Assembly: GCA_964601275.1 (NCBI GenBank)
Contig: CAZRMV010000002.1
Coordinates: 415,755-479,754 of the forward strand
Length of the DNA stretch: 64,000 nt
Source: JAOZPE01 sp964601275
GTDB taxonomy: Bacteria > Krumholzibacteriota > Krumholzibacteriia > JAJRXK01
Direction: 5' to 3'
The position numbers were made by a program, and so were the translations under genes. This document shows positions 8,599 to 17,709 of this stretch, in pieces. Positions within the stretch are counted from its first letter, which is position 1; the number at the start of each line of letters is the position of its first letter. Below the pieces are notes generated by a model. The model was not told the DNA's origin. It saw only the letters and a list, made by a program, of their open reading frames with translations, and did no database searches.

Positions 8599-8629
8599 GA
8601 CCACCCGGGGCCCGCGCCCCGGGCGGGTC
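8599..8629 (+). promoter_or_regulatory. Strong hairpin in the glnA leader
   Basis: CCCGGGGC (8604-8611) and GCCCCGGG (8616-8623) form a perfect 8-bp stem with a 4-nt loop, and outer GACC/GGTC (8599-8602, 8626-8629) can extend it. It lies between the candidate promoter and the ATG, about 46 nt before the start codon, so it may act as a leader structure. No known glutamine riboswitch motif is recognised. Confidence 0.35.
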
Positions 8630-8675
8630 CAGGGGGCTGTGGTTCCTTCCCGGGTCCGCCGACCAGGAGCCTGAC

Positions 8676-9998
8676 ATGACCAAGCGCGAGATCCTCGCCC
8701 AACTCAAGAAGAACAAGGTCCGTTTCCTCCGCCTGATCTTCACCGACATCATGGGGGCGATCAAGAACGTGGAGGTTCCCCAGAGCCAGTTCGAGAAGGC
8801 GATCGACGGAGAGATCCTCTTCGACGGCTCGTCGATCGAGGGATTCAGCCGCATCGAGGAGAGCGACATGCTCCTCAACCCCGACTTCAAGAGCTTCGTC
8901 ATCTTCCCCTGGAGCGACGAGCGGGGAGCCCGGGCGGGGGTGATCTGTGATATCCACAATCCCGACGGCTCTCCCTTCGAGGGATGCCCCCGCTTGGCGT
9001 TGAAACGGGTGGCCAAGAAGGCGAAGAGTCTCGGTTACGAGATGATGTGCGGTCCCGAACTCGAGTTCTTCCTCTTCGAGCGGGACGAGGCCGGCAACCC
9101 CACCATCACCACCCACGACAGAGGAGGATACTTCGACCTCGCCCCGGTCGACCGTGGAGAGGGAGCGCGCCGGGACATGGTGAACGCCCTGGAGAAGATG
9201 GGTCTGGAGGTCGAGGCGGCCCACCACGAAGTGGCCCCGGGGCAACACGAGATCGACTTCAAGTACGCCGACGTGGTCACCACGGCGGACCGGGCCATGC
9301 TTTTCCGGCTGGTGGTCAAGAAGGTGGCCAACGACCACGATCTCCACGCCACCTTCATGCCCAAGCCCATCTTCGGCTACAACGGCAACGGGATGCACGT
9401 CCACCAGAGCCTGTTCAAGCGGGGCAGGAACGCGTTCTTTGCGCCGCGGAAGCCGTACCAGTTGAGCGACGTGGCGAGACACTACATCGGAGGGGTGCTC
9501 CGGCATGCCCGGGCGATGTGCGCCATCACCAACCCCCTGGTGAATTCCTACAAGCGCCTCGTTCCGGGTTACGAGGCCCCGGTCAACGTGGCCTGGTCCG
9601 AGCGGAACCGTTCGCCGCTCTGCCGGGTGCCGGAGCGGCGGGGCGTAGGAACGCGGGTGGAACTGCGCATGGCCGATCCGAGCTGCAATCCCTACCTCGC
9701 CTTCGCGCTCATGCTGGCCAGCGGCCTGGACGGCCTGGAGAACGGGATCGATCCCGGGGAACCGGTGAACCGCAACATCTTCACCATGAGTCAGCGGGAG
9801 AAGCGGCGGCTGAAGATCGAGCAGCTTCCCGCCGACCTGGACGAGGCGCTGGGATTCCTCCGCAAGGACCCGGTGCTGCAGGAAGCGCTCGGCCCACACA
9901 TCTTCGAGCACTTCCTCGAGGCCAAGGAGCTGGAGTGGCGCGAGTTCATCAGCCGGGTCCACGGTTGGGAGCTCGATCGCTACCTGGCCGCGTACTAG
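8676..9998 (+). CDS. glnA: Glutamine synthetase, type I (GSI-alpha-like)
   Basis: The 440-residue enzyme makes glutamine from glutamate, ammonia and ATP. The N-terminal beta-grasp domain carries FTDIMGAIKNVEVP, then FDGSSIEGFSRIEESDM. The catalytic domain has GPELEFFLF, HEVAPGQHEIDF, the NGNGMHVHQS metal/ATP segment and the RNRSPLCRVP arginine region. The usual adenylylation tyrosine loop of GSI-beta is absent: the region reads NRNIFTMSQREKRR, as in Bacillus-type GSI-alpha enzymes. The arginine after GFS aligns with the feedback-inhibition Arg of that group. ATG 8676 has AGGAG at 8665. Regulation is therefore more likely by feedback and transcription than by adenylylation (inference). Confidence 0.96.
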   Translation: MTKREILAQLKKNKVRFLRLIFTDIMGAIKNVEVPQSQFEKAIDGEILFDGSSIEGFSRIEESDMLLNPDFKSFVIFPWSDERGARAGVICDIHNPDGSPFEGCPRLALKRVAKKAKSLGYEMMCGPELEFFLFERDEAGNPTITTHDRGGYFDLAPVDRGEGARRDMVNALEKMGLEVEAAHHEVAPGQHEIDFKYADVVTTADRAMLFRLVVKKVANDHDLHATFMPKPIFGYNGNGMHVHQSLFKRGRNAFFAPRKPYQLSDVARHYIGGVLRHARAMCAITNPLVNSYKRLVPGYEAPVNVAWSERNRSPLCRVPERRGVGTRVELRMADPSCNPYLAFALMLASGLDGLENGIDPGEPVNRNIFTMSQREKRRLKIEQLPADLDEALGFLRKDPVLQEALGPHIFEHFLEAKELEWREFISRVHGWELDRYLAAY

Positions 9999-10036
9999 CT
10001 TCTTCCCGCCCGCCGCGGGGAGATCGCTTCCGGGAG

Positions 10037-10065
10037 TGGACGATCGGGGCCGGCGCGCGTATGGT
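10037..10065 (+). promoter_or_regulatory. Candidate promoter for the PhzF-like gene
   Basis: TGGACG (10037-10042) and TATGGT (10060-10065) are spaced 17 bp in the gap after glnA, and transcription would start about 30 bp before the ATG at 10102. Assignment rests on spacing and hexamer similarity only. Confidence 0.35.
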
Positions 10066-10101
10066 AACAACGCCAACCGGCCCCGCGCCCGGGAGCGATC
10101 C

Positions 10102-11028
10102 ATGTCGACGCGATTCATCTTGGTGGATGTCTTCACCGACCGACCTTTCGGCGGAAACCAGCTCGCGGTCTTTCCCGAAGCCGACGACATCGCGCCGTCC
10201 GAGATGCAGCAGATCGCCCGCGAGCTGAATCTGCCCGAGACCACCTTCGTGCTGCCTCCCCGACAGAGCGGATCCCTCCGTTCGCTGCGGATCTTCACCC
10301 CGGAAGCCGAGGTCCCCTTCGCCGGGCATCCGATCGTGGGCACCATCTTCGCGATGGACTACGAGGGAACGCTGCGTGGGGGGGAGGAGGTGGTGGTCCT
10401 GGACCTGGAGGCCACCGCGGTTCCGGTCCGGCTGTACCGCAAGCCGGAAAGCGGCGCGCTGGACCGGGTGGTCATGACCCAGCAGAAACCGGTGTTCCTG
10501 GGCCAGTTCCACCACCAGGACTGCGTGGCCGAGTCGCTGGGGCTTTCGGTTTCCGACCTGGCCATCACCGGCCTTCCCTGCGAGGTGGTCAGCACCGGCC
10601 TGCCCGTCCATATCGTGCCGGTGGGCAGCCTCGAGATCATCCAGCGCATCCGGCTGAATCCGGAAAAGCTGGCCGAGATCCAGCACACCCTCGGCTTCAG
10701 CGATCTGTTCGTCTTCACCTTCGAGACAGAAGACCCCGAGGCGCTGGTGCACTGCCGGATGTTCGCGCCTTCCTACGGCATCCCCGAGGATCCGGCGAGC
10801 GGAGGAGCCAGCGGGGCCCTGGGCGCCTACCTCGTGAAGCACCGGGCGGTCCAGCTCGAGCCGGTCATCCGGCTCTTCACCGAACAGGGCCTGGAGATGA
10901 ATCGGCCCGGGCGCGTCCTGGTGGAGATCGAGACCCAGGGCAGCTCGATCACCGCGGTGCGCGTGGGGGGCGTGGCGGTGGTGGTGGGCGAGGGGCGCAT
11001 CCATCCTTCCGTCCTGGTTGGAAGCTGA
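10102..11028 (+). CDS. PhzF-family isomerase
   Basis: The 308-residue product belongs to the PhzF/diaminopimelate-epimerase fold superfamily. VDVFTDRPFGGNQLAVF is the N-terminal signature and LNLPETTFVLP contains the glutamate that acts as the general acid/base in PhzF. VPFAGHPIVGT and IPEDPASGGASGALGAY are the further conserved glycine-rich turns. Length matches the family (about 260-310). There are no phenazine biosynthesis genes nearby, so a phenazine role is unlikely; members of this family are usually uncharacterised epimerases or isomerases. ATG 10102 follows GGGAGCGATCC. The NfeD gene begins 7 bp after its stop, suggesting one transcript. Confidence 0.88.
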   Translation: MSTRFILVDVFTDRPFGGNQLAVFPEADDIAPSEMQQIARELNLPETTFVLPPRQSGSLRSLRIFTPEAEVPFAGHPIVGTIFAMDYEGTLRGGEEVVVLDLEATAVPVRLYRKPESGALDRVVMTQQKPVFLGQFHHQDCVAESLGLSVSDLAITGLPCEVVSTGLPVHIVPVGSLEIIQRIRLNPEKLAEIQHTLGFSDLFVFTFETEDPEALVHCRMFAPSYGIPEDPASGGASGALGAYLVKHRAVQLEPVIRLFTEQGLEMNRPGRVLVEIETQGSSITAVRVGGVAVVVGEGRIHPSVLVGS

Positions 11029-11035
11029 GGGAGCC

Positions 11036-12415
11036 ATGGTCCACTTCGACCCATCCACGTGCGGCCGGGGACTCTGCCGATGGCTCGTAACGCTGTTCTG
11101 GTTGCTGCCGATCGCCGGAGGGTGGGCAACTTCCCGGACGTGGGCCGAGGAAGGGACCCCGTCGACCGGGCCGGTGTGGGTTCTTCCGTACGAGGGCGCG
11201 ATCACCCCGGTCGCGGCGAGCTACCTGGTCGAGGGCATCGAGGCCGCCGAGGTGGCGGGCGCCCAGTGCGTGGTGATCGAGCTGGACACGCCCGGAGGTC
11301 TGGACACCTCGATGCGGCAGATCGTGAAGAAGGAGATGGAGTCCTCCATCCCGGTGGTCGTGTACGTGGCGCCCTCGGGCAGCCGGGCGGCCAGCGCGGG
11401 GGTGTTCATCACCATGGCCGCTCACGTGGCCGCGATGGCGCCGGGCACCAACATCGGGTCGGCCAGCCCGGTGAATCTCGGGGGAGGCGGGATGGACAGC
11501 ACGATGACCCGCAAGGTGACCCACGACGCCGCCGCCTACCTGGTTTCCATCGCGGAAGAACGGGGACGCAACCAGGACCTCGCCCGGCGGTTCGTGGAGA
11601 AGGCGCACAATCTCACCGCCACCGAGGCCCTCGACGGGAAGGTCATCGACCTGATCGCGGGCAGCCGGGACGAGCTGTTGAAGAAGCTGGAGGGCCGGGA
11701 GGTGGCGCTGGGCGGACGACGGGTGGTTCTCCACACCGGCGCGGCGGAACTCGTGGTGCAACCCATGAACGGCCGGCAACGTCTTCTCAAGTACCTGGCC
11801 GACCCGAGTGTCGCCTACATCCTCATGCTGCTGGGGATCTACGGCCTCTTCTTCGAGCTGAGCAATCCCGGCAGCCTCATTCCCGGCATCCTGGGAGGGA
11901 TCTCACTGCTTCTGGCCTTGTTCGCATTCCAGAGCTTGCCGGTCAACTACGCGGGGGTGGCGCTGATCCTCTTGGGGGTTGTACTGCTCATCCTGGAGGT
12001 GAAGGTGACCAGCTACGGAGCGCTGACCATCGGGGGCCTGATCGCCATGGTCCTGGGCTCGCTCATGCTGTTCGATTCATCCCAGGAATGGTCCCGCCTG
12101 AGCCTGCGGGTGATGATCCCGGGCCTGGCGGTGTTCGCGGGCTTTCTGGTGCTGTGCGCCTGGCTGGTGGTCCGGGCACAAAAGCGTCCCCCGGTGACCG
12201 GCCCCCAGGCCCTGGTGGGGGAGAGAGGAAGGGTGATCGACGAGATCCCCGGAGGCACCACCCCGGGGAAGGTCGTCTTCCACGGCGAGGTGTGGGACGC
12301 GGTGTCCGAGCGGACGGTCGAGGAAGGACAGCGGGTCGAGGTGGTCGGCATCGAAGGCCGCACGGCCCGGGTCGCGCCCCTGGAGAATCGGGAATCCCTG
12401 GACAAGGAGGAATGA
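11036..12415 (+). CDS. NfeD-family membrane-bound serine protease
   Basis: This 459-residue protein is a full-length NfeD (NfeD1b type). It has a signal peptide, then a ClpP-like protease domain (about residues 45-230) with LDTPGGLDTSMRQI, the nucleophile region PSGSRAASAGVFI and the NLTATEALDGKVIDLIA lysine region. Four or five membrane helices (about 255-380) and a C-terminal OB-fold domain (about 395-450, LVGERGRVIDEI) follow. Such proteins cleave stomatin-like partners and are implicated in membrane microdomain quality control. The next gene, 1 bp away, encodes that partner. ATG 11036 is preferred over an upstream TTG because GCTGAGGGA precedes it. Confidence 0.92.
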   Translation: MVHFDPSTCGRGLCRWLVTLFWLLPIAGGWATSRTWAEEGTPSTGPVWVLPYEGAITPVAASYLVEGIEAAEVAGAQCVVIELDTPGGLDTSMRQIVKKEMESSIPVVVYVAPSGSRAASAGVFITMAAHVAAMAPGTNIGSASPVNLGGGGMDSTMTRKVTHDAAAYLVSIAEERGRNQDLARRFVEKAHNLTATEALDGKVIDLIAGSRDELLKKLEGREVALGGRRVVLHTGAAELVVQPMNGRQRLLKYLADPSVAYILMLLGIYGLFFELSNPGSLIPGILGGISLLLALFAFQSLPVNYAGVALILLGVVLLILEVKVTSYGALTIGGLIAMVLGSLMLFDSSQEWSRLSLRVMIPGLAVFAGFLVLCAWLVVRAQKRPPVTGPQALVGERGRVIDEIPGGTTPGKVVFHGEVWDAVSERTVEEGQRVEVVGIEGRTARVAPLENRESLDKEE

Positions 12416-12416
12416 C

Positions 12417-13181
12417 ATGCCGCTGGCTGCCCCCATGGGCGTGGTGATCGTGCTGGTCCTGTTCATCGTGGCGAATTCGATCCGGATCCTGCGGGAATAC
12501 GAACGCGGGGTGGTCTTCCGCCTGGGTCGCTACGTGGGAACCCGCGGTCCCGGGCTGATCATCCTGGTGCCGTTCATCGAGCGGATGGTGAAGACCAGCC
12601 TGCGCACGGTCGCGATGGACGTGCCGCCGCAGGACATCATCACCCGGGACAACGTTTCGGTGAAGGTGAACGCGGTGCTCTACTTCCGGGTGATGGAACC
12701 CCACAAGGCGGTGATCGAGGTCGAGGACTACCTCTTCGCCACCAGCCAACTGGCGCAGACCACGGTGCGGAGCGTGCTCGGCCAGGCCGAGCTCGACCAC
12801 CTGCTCGCCGAGCGCGAACATCTCAACATGAAGATCCAGGAGATCCTCGACGAGGGCACCGACCCCTGGGGCATCAAGGTGGCCACCGTCGAGATGAAGG
12901 ACGTCGACCTGCCGGTGGAGATGAAGCGGGCGATGGCCAAGCAGGCCGAGGCGGAACGCGAGCGGCGGGCCAAGGTCATCCACGCCGAGGGCGAGTACCA
13001 GGCGAGCGAGCGCCTGGCCCAGGCGGCTCGCCGGATCGAGCCCCACCCGGTGGCCCTGCAGCTCCGCTACCTGCAGGCTTTGACCGAGGTGGCGGCCGAA
13101 AACAACTCGACCACCCTCTTCCCCTTGCCCGTCGATCTCTTCCGCCCCTTCTTGGAACAGAAGAAGGCGGAATCGGAATAG
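12417..13181 (+). CDS. Slipin/stomatin-like SPFH protein
   Basis: The 254-residue product has one N-terminal membrane segment (GVVIVLVLFIVANSI) followed by an SPFH/band 7 domain (about residues 25-195: EYERGVVFRLGRYVG, RTVAMDVPPQDIITRDNV, KVNAVLYFRV) and a charged helical tail (KQAEAERERRAKVIHAEGE). It forms oligomeric rings or cages in membrane microdomains in known homologues. Gene order NfeD then slipin with a 1-bp gap is the classic arrangement for this protease/scaffold pair. A ribosome site GGAGGAATG-AC overlaps the end of nfeD. Confidence 0.93.
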   Translation: MPLAAPMGVVIVLVLFIVANSIRILREYERGVVFRLGRYVGTRGPGLIILVPFIERMVKTSLRTVAMDVPPQDIITRDNVSVKVNAVLYFRVMEPHKAVIEVEDYLFATSQLAQTTVRSVLGQAELDHLLAEREHLNMKIQEILDEGTDPWGIKVATVEMKDVDLPVEMKRAMAKQAEAERERRAKVIHAEGEYQASERLAQAARRIEPHPVALQLRYLQALTEVAAENNSTTLFPLPVDLFRPFLEQKKAESE

Positions 13182-13219
13182 AATCTTCCGCCGGCGATCC
13201 ACGCTCTGGGAGGTACAAC

Positions 13220-13933
13220 GTGTTGCGTCGCAAGATCCTCGGGTCGAGAACCATCGGCGGTCCGCTGTCGGCCGGCTTGCTCCTGGCCGCTCTCCTCCTG
13301 GTCCCGGGATCGGCGGCTGCAGTGCAGCGTCCTTTCCACCTGACCGTGTTCGGGGGATTGTCCGCCGGCGGCACGCTGTATACCGCCTCGACCACCCAGG
13401 CCGACCACATCTGGACCTCACCGCTCGGCGAGCAATTCGGTGGGGAGCGGGTGAAGACCAGCCTGAACGAGGACCTCGCCTTCGGACTTCGGCTGGGGAA
13501 GGGCTTCGCCGACCGCTTCGCCTGGAACCTGTCGGTGGCCTTCACCGGCATGGGCATCACCGCCGATGTGCTGACCGCCGCGCGCAATGCCGATTCCTAC
13601 CGCTGGGACAACGTCAACGCGACCTTCCTCGACCTGGCGGTGACCTGGGACTGGTCGAGGGAGAAGAACTCGCCCTATTTCCTCGCGGGAATCGGCTACG
13701 CCAATCTCTCCTTCGAGGACCGGGCGAACCCGGCATTCGATCTCGACCAGAACGGCATCGAGTACGTGCTGGGCGGGGGCATGCGGTGGAACATCCTCCA
13801 GGTGGAGGCCCGCGATCACCTGGTCCCGACCGATTTCGGCCCGGAAGAGGCGCGGCTCGCAGTGGAGAAGTTCGACGGGAAGGACCTGGTCCAGTTCTGG
13901 GAGATCAGCCTGGGCGTAGTCCTGGAATTCTAG
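13220..13933 (+). CDS. Small outer-membrane beta-barrel-like protein
   Basis: The 237-residue product has a Sec signal peptide (core LLLAALLLVPGSAAA, cleavage near residue 35). The mature part alternates polar and hydrophobic residues in about eight amphipathic strands (for example LAFGLRLGKGF, AWNLSVAFTGM, YFLAGIGYANLSF) and ends in aromatic EF, as outer-membrane barrels do. I recognise no specific family. The start is GTG 13220 with GGGAGGT at 13208. Its stop overlaps the convergent exporter stop in a shared CTAG (13930-13933), leaving no intergenic space. Confidence 0.7.
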   Translation: MLRRKILGSRTIGGPLSAGLLLAALLLVPGSAAAVQRPFHLTVFGGLSAGGTLYTASTTQADHIWTSPLGEQFGGERVKTSLNEDLAFGLRLGKGFADRFAWNLSVAFTGMGITADVLTAARNADSYRWDNVNATFLDLAVTWDWSREKNSPYFLAGIGYANLSFEDRANPAFDLDQNGIEYVLGGGMRWNILQVEARDHLVPTDFGPEEARLAVEKFDGKDLVQFWEISLGVVLEF

Positions 13934-15804
13934 CAGGGGTCTTGGGGCCGCTCCGTCTCCTTCGACCCTTCGGTCGCCCGGCGGGACCCGTTCTCCCGCA
14001 TCTGGATCTCGACCAACCGGCGGTAGATGCCGTCGGGCCGGGCGATCAACTCGCGGTGGCTTCCCTCCTCGACCAATCGTCCCCGGTGCAGCACCAGGAT
14101 GCGATCGGCCGAACGCACCGTGGACAGGCGGTGCGCGATGACCAGGGAAGTGCGCCCCCGCAACAGCACCTCGATGGCCCGTTGGATCCTCGCCTCGGTC
14201 GCCGCGTCCACGCTGGCGGTGGCCTCGTCCAGGACGAGGATGGGAGGGTCGTGGGCCAGGGCCCGGGCGAAGCCCACCAGTTGGCGCTCGCCGGTGGAGA
14301 TGCGTCCGCCGCCCTCGCCGAGGGAACCCTGCCCACCCTCAGGTAGATTCTCAACCAATTTTTGCAACCCGATGCGCGTGATGGCATTCTGGAGCTTCTC
14401 AGGGTCGAAGTCGGGACGCCAGAGGGTGAGATTCTCGCGGATGTTGCCGGCGAACAGCCGGGGATCCTGGAGCACGACTCCGACCTGCTCGCGCAGGCAT
14501 CGGGGATCCCAGTCGCGCACGTCCACCCCGTCGACGAGGACCCGCCCGGAGCTGACCTCGTAGAAGCGGGTCAAGAGCGAGATGATGGTGGTCTTTCCCG
14601 CCCCGGTCGAACCGACCAGGGCCACCCGTTCCCCGGGCTCGATGACGAAGTCGAGACCGCGCAGGACCTCGTTGCCCCCGTCGTAGGAGAAGTGCACATC
14701 CTGGAACTCGATGCGCCCGGCGGCGCGCTCCACCCGGTGGGGCGAGGGAGGGATGAGGATGGTGGGCCGGGTGTCGAGCAACTGGAAGAGACGTTCGCCG
14801 GCGGCCATCGAGCCCTGCAGGATGTTGAACTTCTCGCTGAGATCGCTGATGGGCCGGTAGAAGCGCTGGGCGTACTGGACGAAAGCCACCAGTGTTCCCA
14901 GGCTCACCGTCGTGGCGGCCACCATTCCACTTCCCGTCCACAGCAGCAGGGCGACCGCGGCGGTCGAGAGCACCTCGACCGCGGGGAAGAAGACCGCGAA
15001 CGCGGCAACCGTTTCCAAGTGCGCCCGCATGTGCTCGTCGTTGAGGACCTCGAAACGCTCGAGCCGGCGCTCCTGTTGCCCGAAGGTCTGGACCACCGGA
15101 AGTCCGGAGAGATGTTCCTGCAGGAAGCCGTTGATGCGCGCCACCCGCACCCGCACCCGCCGGAAGGCGCGCCGCACCCGGGTGCGGAAGATCATCGACA
15201 GCAAAAAGAGCGCGGGGATCACCGCGAAGGAGACCAGGGCAAGGCGCCAGTCCATCCACAGCATCACCGACATGATCGCAAGCAGGGTGAGCACGTCCAT
15301 CGCGACGGTGACCACCCCGGAAGTGAAGAGCTCATTGAGCGCCTCCACGTCGCTGGTGAGGCGGGTCATCAAACGCCCCACCGGCTGGCGGTCGAAGAAC
15401 GCCATGTCCTGCCGCAGGAGGTGGCGGAAGAGTTGTCGGCGGAGATCGTTCATCACCCGCTGTCCCGCGTCCTGCAGCAACAGCCCCTGCAGGAACGAGA
15501 AGAGTCCGGTCAAGAGCAGGGCGCCCAGGTAGAGCGCGGCCACCTCGGTCAACACCTGCAGGCGCGCGGGGTGGGCACCGGGCGCGCGCAGGGAGCGGTC
15601 GATGGCGACCTTGACCAGGTAGGGCCCGGCCACGCTGAGCATCGAGACCGCGACGAGCAGCACCCCGGCCACCGCCACCTTCAGGCGGTAGGGTTTCAAG
15701 TAGGACAAGAGGCGCCGCAACAGGGCCCAGTCGAGATCGCGGGTCTCCTCCAGTTCGCGCTCGGTGGCGTCGGCGATGCGGCTCGGTGCGGTGGTCGTGC
15801 TCAT
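13930..15804 (-). CDS. ABC exporter subunit with consensus Walker B and altered signature
   Basis: This 624-residue half-transporter has a six-helix type IV exporter domain (about residues 40-335) and a nucleotide-binding domain (about 365-600). Walker A is GSTGAGKTT, Walker B ends in VLDEATASVD with the catalytic glutamate, the Q-loop is VVLQDPRLFAG and the H-loop is VIAHRLS. The ABC signature reads STGERQL instead of LSGGQ. With the neighbouring subunit, which has the opposite defect, it should form a heterodimer with one degenerate ATP site, as in TM287/288 and BmrCD. It overlaps the partner by 4 bp (ATGA). Substrate could be a lipid or drug; not readable here. Confidence 0.93.
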   Translation of the reverse strand: MSTTTAPSRIADATERELEETRDLDWALLRRLLSYLKPYRLKVAVAGVLLVAVSMLSVAGPYLVKVAIDRSLRAPGAHPARLQVLTEVAALYLGALLLTGLFSFLQGLLLQDAGQRVMNDLRRQLFRHLLRQDMAFFDRQPVGRLMTRLTSDVEALNELFTSGVVTVAMDVLTLLAIMSVMLWMDWRLALVSFAVIPALFLLSMIFRTRVRRAFRRVRVRVARINGFLQEHLSGLPVVQTFGQQERRLERFEVLNDEHMRAHLETVAAFAVFFPAVEVLSTAAVALLLWTGSGMVAATTVSLGTLVAFVQYAQRFYRPISDLSEKFNILQGSMAAGERLFQLLDTRPTILIPPSPHRVERAAGRIEFQDVHFSYDGGNEVLRGLDFVIEPGERVALVGSTGAGKTTIISLLTRFYEVSSGRVLVDGVDVRDWDPRCLREQVGVVLQDPRLFAGNIRENLTLWRPDFDPEKLQNAITRIGLQKLVENLPEGGQGSLGEGGGRISTGERQLVGFARALAHDPPILVLDEATASVDAATEARIQRAIEVLLRGRTSLVIAHRLSTVRSADRILVLHRGRLVEEGSHRELIARPDGIYRRLVEIQMRENGSRRATEGSKETERPQDPC

Positions 15805-17540
15805 TGGATCGCGTCCAGCTCGGCGGCCGCGGCCTGTTGACGGAAGAGCGCGGCGTACTTGCCGCCGCGCGCCAGGAGTTCGTCGTGGGTTCCCGATTCC
15901 ACCACCCGGCCGTCCTCGAGCACCACGATCTGGTCGGCTTCGCGCACCCCCAGGAGGCGGTGGGTGACCAGCAGGACGGTGCGCTTCGACCAGGCCCGTC
16001 GCAATTCCTCCAGGAGTTCCGCCTCGGTCTCGTTGTCGACCGAGGAGAAGACATCGTCCAGGAGCAGCAGCGTGGGATCGCCGGCCAGCGCCCGCGCGAT
16101 GCTCACCCGCTGTTTCTGGCCGCCCGAGAGGGTGACCCCGCGTTCACCGACCAGGGTCTCCCAGCCCTCGGGGAAGGCGTCGCGTTCGCGTTCGAGCCGG
16201 CTGACCCGGGCGAGGCGTTCCAGTTCGGCGGCATCGCGCTCGGGGTGGGCGAAGAGGATGTTCTCCCGCAGGGTATCGCTGAACAGGAATCCGTCCTGCG
16301 GGGCGTAGCCGAGACCCTGGTGGAGATCGCGGAGACGGATCCGCCGCAGGTCGATCCCGTCGATGGTGATCTCGCCCTCGTAGTCGTCATATTGCCGGCT
16401 CAACAACCGCACAAGGGTGGTCTTGCCCGATCCGGTCTCCCCGACCACCGCGGTCCACGATCCGGGCGGCAGCGAAAGGCTCACCCCATCGAGCGCGGGG
16501 CGGGAGGCGGAGGGATAGGTGAAACGCACTGCGCGCAGGAGCACGTGCCCCCGGCGTTCGGTCCAGGCCACCGCGTCCGGGGCGTCGTGGATCTCCACCG
16601 GGGCATCCAGCACCTTGCCCAGCCGATCGAGGCTGGCCAGGCCGCGCTGCCAGATGTTGATGGTGAAGCCCATGGCCATGGCGGGCCAGGTGAGCTGGGC
16701 GAGGTAGGCGAGGAAGGCGACGAGGGTGCCCACGCTGATCGCCTCGGAGAGCACCATCCTGCCCCCGAAGAAGAGGGTGATGGCGGTGGCCGAGCCGGCG
16801 ATGAAGAGGACCAGGGGACGGATCGCCGCCTGAACCCGGATGAAGGAGAGATTCTTCCGGAGGTAATCCCCCGATTCCTCGTCGAAGCGTCCGGCCACCG
16901 CCTCCTCGCGCGCGTAGGCCTTGATGGGGCGGATCCCGGTCAACAGTTCCTGGGAGAGCGCCGACACCCGGCCGAAACTCTCCTGGACCCGGGAGAAGCG
17001 GGAGTGGACCGCCCGGCTTCCCCGCTGGACCACGATGCCGAGGACGGATAGCGGCAACAGGGCGATGAGGGTCAGGGGGGGCGAGAGCTTGAGCATCAGG
17101 AGGGTGGCGACGGTGGCGGTGAAGATGGTCTGCACCAGGTACATGATTCCCGGGCCCAGGAGGGTCCGGACCGCGTTGATGTCGTTGGTGGCCAGGGCCA
17201 TGACCTCGCCCACCGGGTGGGTGTCGTACCAGCGCGGAGAGAGCCGGAAGGCGTGGGCGGTGAAGTCCTGGCGCAGTTCCTTCTCGATGCGGCGGCTGGC
17301 TCCGATCATGGTGCGCCGCATGATGAACTTTCCGGCCCCGCCCACGGTGGTCACCGCCAGCATGACCAACGCGGCCCGGCGGGCCGCATCGACCTCGTGG
17401 GCCTGGAGCGCGTCGATGGCCCTCCGCAGGAACCAGGGGCCCATCAAGGTGAAGACCTCGCCGACCACGATGGCCGAGGCCCCCGCGATCAGGGCCCGGC
17501 GATGTCGCCCGAGGTAGGGAAAGAGCCTGTGGATACGCAT
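15801..17540 (-). CDS. ABC exporter subunit with canonical signature and degenerate Walker B
   Basis: The 579-residue partner subunit has six membrane helices (about 15-305) and a nucleotide-binding domain (about 335-560). Walker A is GETGSGKTTL and the signature is the consensus TLSGGQKQRVSIARAL. Walker B reads LLLLDDVFSSVD, so aspartate replaces the catalytic glutamate. This is the pattern of the MdlA/BmrC/TM287 side of heterodimeric exporters. It is the first gene of the pair and has ATG 17540. Its upstream region faces the ParA gene across about 170 bp. Confidence 0.93.
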   Translation of the reverse strand: MRIHRLFPYLGRHRRALIAGASAIVVGEVFTLMGPWFLRRAIDALQAHEVDAARRAALVMLAVTTVGGAGKFIMRRTMIGASRRIEKELRQDFTAHAFRLSPRWYDTHPVGEVMALATNDINAVRTLLGPGIMYLVQTIFTATVATLLMLKLSPPLTLIALLPLSVLGIVVQRGSRAVHSRFSRVQESFGRVSALSQELLTGIRPIKAYAREEAVAGRFDEESGDYLRKNLSFIRVQAAIRPLVLFIAGSATAITLFFGGRMVLSEAISVGTLVAFLAYLAQLTWPAMAMGFTINIWQRGLASLDRLGKVLDAPVEIHDAPDAVAWTERRGHVLLRAVRFTYPSASRPALDGVSLSLPPGSWTAVVGETGSGKTTLVRLLSRQYDDYEGEITIDGIDLRRIRLRDLHQGLGYAPQDGFLFSDTLRENILFAHPERDAAELERLARVSRLERERDAFPEGWETLVGERGVTLSGGQKQRVSIARALAGDPTLLLLDDVFSSVDNETEAELLEELRRAWSKRTVLLVTHRLLGVREADQIVVLEDGRVVESGTHDELLARGGKYAALFRQQAAAAELDAIQ

Positions 17541-17557
17541 CTTAGGCTATTTCTGGT

Positions 17558-17586
17558 TGCCATCCGGCTGGTTCGGGACTAGTCTA
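17558..17586 (+). promoter_or_regulatory. Candidate promoter for the ParA-like gene
   Basis: TTGCCA (17558-17563) and TAGTCT (17581-17586) are spaced 17 bp in the divergent gap between the exporter operon and the ParA gene. An adjacent GGGCAC/GTGCCC inverted repeat lies downstream at about 17588-17602. The leader to ATG 17710 would be about 115 nt. Confidence 0.38.
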
Positions 17587-17709
17587 GGGCACGCTGTGCC
17601 CGCCGAGGGGCCGCCAACTGCTTTCTTCTCAAGCCGTTTCGCGCCGCCAGGTCTGGAAATTCCCGAGACCGGGGTCCGGGCCTTCCCGCGGTGCGCGGAG
17701 GATCAGGGT

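Noticed and set aside
10102..11028. Phenazine biosynthesis locus suggested by the PhzF-like gene
   Set aside because: No other phz-type gene is present; neighbours are glnA and NfeD/slipin, and PhzF relatives are common without phenazines.
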